From assembly GCA_030068075.1 (NCBI GenBank), contig CM057826.1:49940558-50004557 (forward strand): DNA of 64,000 nt. The letters are read 5' to 3'. This document shows, one piece after another, positions 62,686-64,000 of the stretch (within the stretch, counting starts at the first letter, position 1; the number at the start of each line of letters is the position of its first letter). This DNA comes from Paguma larvata (taxonomy: Eukaryota > Chordata > Mammalia > Carnivora > Viverridae). Below the pieces are notes generated by a model that had not been told where the DNA came from, did no database searches, and worked only from the letters and a program-made list of their open reading frames with translations. The position numbers were made by a program, and so were the translations under genes.

Positions 62686-63556
62686 CCTTCCTCACTCTTA
62701 TATATCTTGCATCTGATTTGTATTTCCCTGATAATGAGTGATGCTGAGCATCTTTTCATGTGATTGTTAGCCATCTGGATTTCTTATTCAAAAAAAGTGT
62801 CTATACATGTCTTCTGCCCATTTCTTCACTGGATTGTTTTTTGGGGGTTTAGTTTGGTAAGTTATTTACAGATTTTGGATACTAATCCTTTATTGCAGCC
62901 ACTCTGAAAAACACTATGGAGGATCCTCAAAAATTAAAAATAGAAACTACCTTATGACCCAGCAACTTCACCACTAGGAGTTTATCCAAAGTATACAAAA
63001 ATACTGATTTAAAGGGGCACATGCACCCCAATGTTTACAGCAGCACTATCAATAATAGCCAATTTATGGAAACAGCCCAAATGTCCATCGTCCGATGAAT
63101 GGATAAAGAAGATGTGGTGTGTGTATATACTATGGAATGCCACTCAGTGATGAAAAAGAATGAAATCTTGCCATTTGCAATAATGTGGATGGAACTAGAG
63201 GGTATTACTGTAAGTGAAATAAGTCAGTCCAAGAAAGACAGATATCACATGATTTCATTCATATGTGGAATTTGAGAAACTCAACGGATGAACATAGAGG
63301 AAGGGAAGGAAAAATAAGACAAAAACAGAGAGGAAGGCAAACCATAACAGCTCCTAAATGCAGAGAATAAACTGAGGATTGCTGGAGGGAAGTTGGGGGA
63401 TGGGTTGAATGGGTGATGGGCATTAAGGAGGGCACTTTTTGGGATGAGCACTGGGTGTCATATGTAAGAGATGAATCACTGGATTCTACTTCTGAAGCTG
63501 AGACTACACTGTATGTTAACTAACTCGAATTTAAATAAAAGAAAGAAAGAAAGAAA
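62686..63556 (+). mobile_element. L1 with 5' inversion (twin priming)
   Basis: The sequence at 62686 to about 62895 is L1 ORF2 in reverse orientation: TGTATTTCCCTGATAATGAG, GATGCTGAGCATCTTTTCAT and CTTCTGCCCATTTCTTCACT. From about 62896 the element switches to forward ORF2 3' sequence: CAGCCACTCTGAAAAACACT, CTTATGACCCAGCAACTTCA, GAATGGATAAAGAAGATGTG. It continues through the 3' UTR (GGGATGAGCACTGGGTGTCA) to a tail with GAAAGAAAGAAAG. It has no intact frame. Confidence 0.92.
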
Positions 63557-64000
63557 TGAATGTAGCAATATACATGTTCTAATCTGTGCTATAGTCCTTT
63601 GTCAGGAAGCTTCCTGTTGGTTTTGGGCTGTGTGAATCTTCTCATTTCAGTCTTCCAGGAAAGTGTCTAATGTTGAGACCTCATAATTCACAGTCCTAAT
63701 AAAAGAAACTATGAATAATATTTCTTCCTAATGCTTAATTTTGTTTTGTTCTTTATCTTTACAGTGGGTAGAGGCAAGAGGCATTGCAACAGATCCATTT
63801 TGTTGTTTGCCAATAGGATCAGTCTAATTTGGGGAAGGGAAAGCTTGCACCCATGAGCAAAGCTGTTTTCAGATTTATTTCTATCTTCTCTTGCTTATGG
63901 GAAATATGTTTTTCTTTCTCCAGTTAAATGCATCTATAAAGAGATTTTCATTATGATAATGATATAAATAACATTTTATAGGTTATCTTTGTGGAGCACT
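63557..64000. other. Unique intronic DNA at the right edge
   Basis: Nothing is recognisable. Confidence 0.5.

Overview
This window is vertebrate nuclear DNA from a carnivoran, almost certainly a felid. The diagnostic signal is eleven copies of the tRNA-Lys-derived CAN SINE in its cat-family form: a head reading GGGGCGCCTGGGTGGCTCAG, a body carrying GCTCTGTGCTGACAGCTCAG, a CT-rich stretch and a CAAAAATAAATAAACATT tail. The sequence is AT-rich, has no operon-like coding and carries mammalian L1, L2, MIR, MER5A, MER20 and MaLR relics.

Only one protein-coding exon is supportable. It lies on the minus strand at 49041-49388 and encodes the last 115 residues of the GABA-A receptor beta-2 subunit (GABRB2): the end of the TM3-TM4 loop, the fourth membrane segment and the C-terminal YVN. 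A splice acceptor lies immediately upstream on the minus strand. Everything from 49389 to the right edge is read as intron. From 49040 down to about 43355 runs a stretch of about 5.7 kb with no recognisable transposon. I interpret it as the long 3' UTR, ending at an AATAAA with a GU-rich downstream element. From there to position 1 the window is the intergenic flank downstream of GABRB2. In human, GABRB2 belongs to the 5q34 GABA-A cluster, with ATP10B next on this side; no ATP10B exon is seen here.

The intergenic part (1-43355) is a mosaic of old MIR, L2 and MaLR relics with younger SINEC copies (about 12.0, 16.1, 18.0, 19.3, 19.7, 25.4, 25.7 and 34.5 kb). It includes a three-level nest at 22.1-25.7 kb, in which a SINEC lies inside an L1 that lies inside a MER5A DNA transposon. 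The intronic part (49.4-64 kb) holds a 5'-truncated young L1 with a 35-bp target duplication (53.3-54.5 kb), a MER20, one very well preserved SINEC (56.5 kb), an inverted SINEC pair (59.9-60.6 kb) and a twin-priming (5'-inverted) L1 (62.7-63.6 kb).

I found no new gene system. The open frames other than the GABRB2 exon are L1 fragments, repeat-derived, or no longer than chance predicts in AT-rich DNA. Repeat boundaries are by eye and usually good to 10-30 bases; boundaries supported by target-site duplications are tighter.
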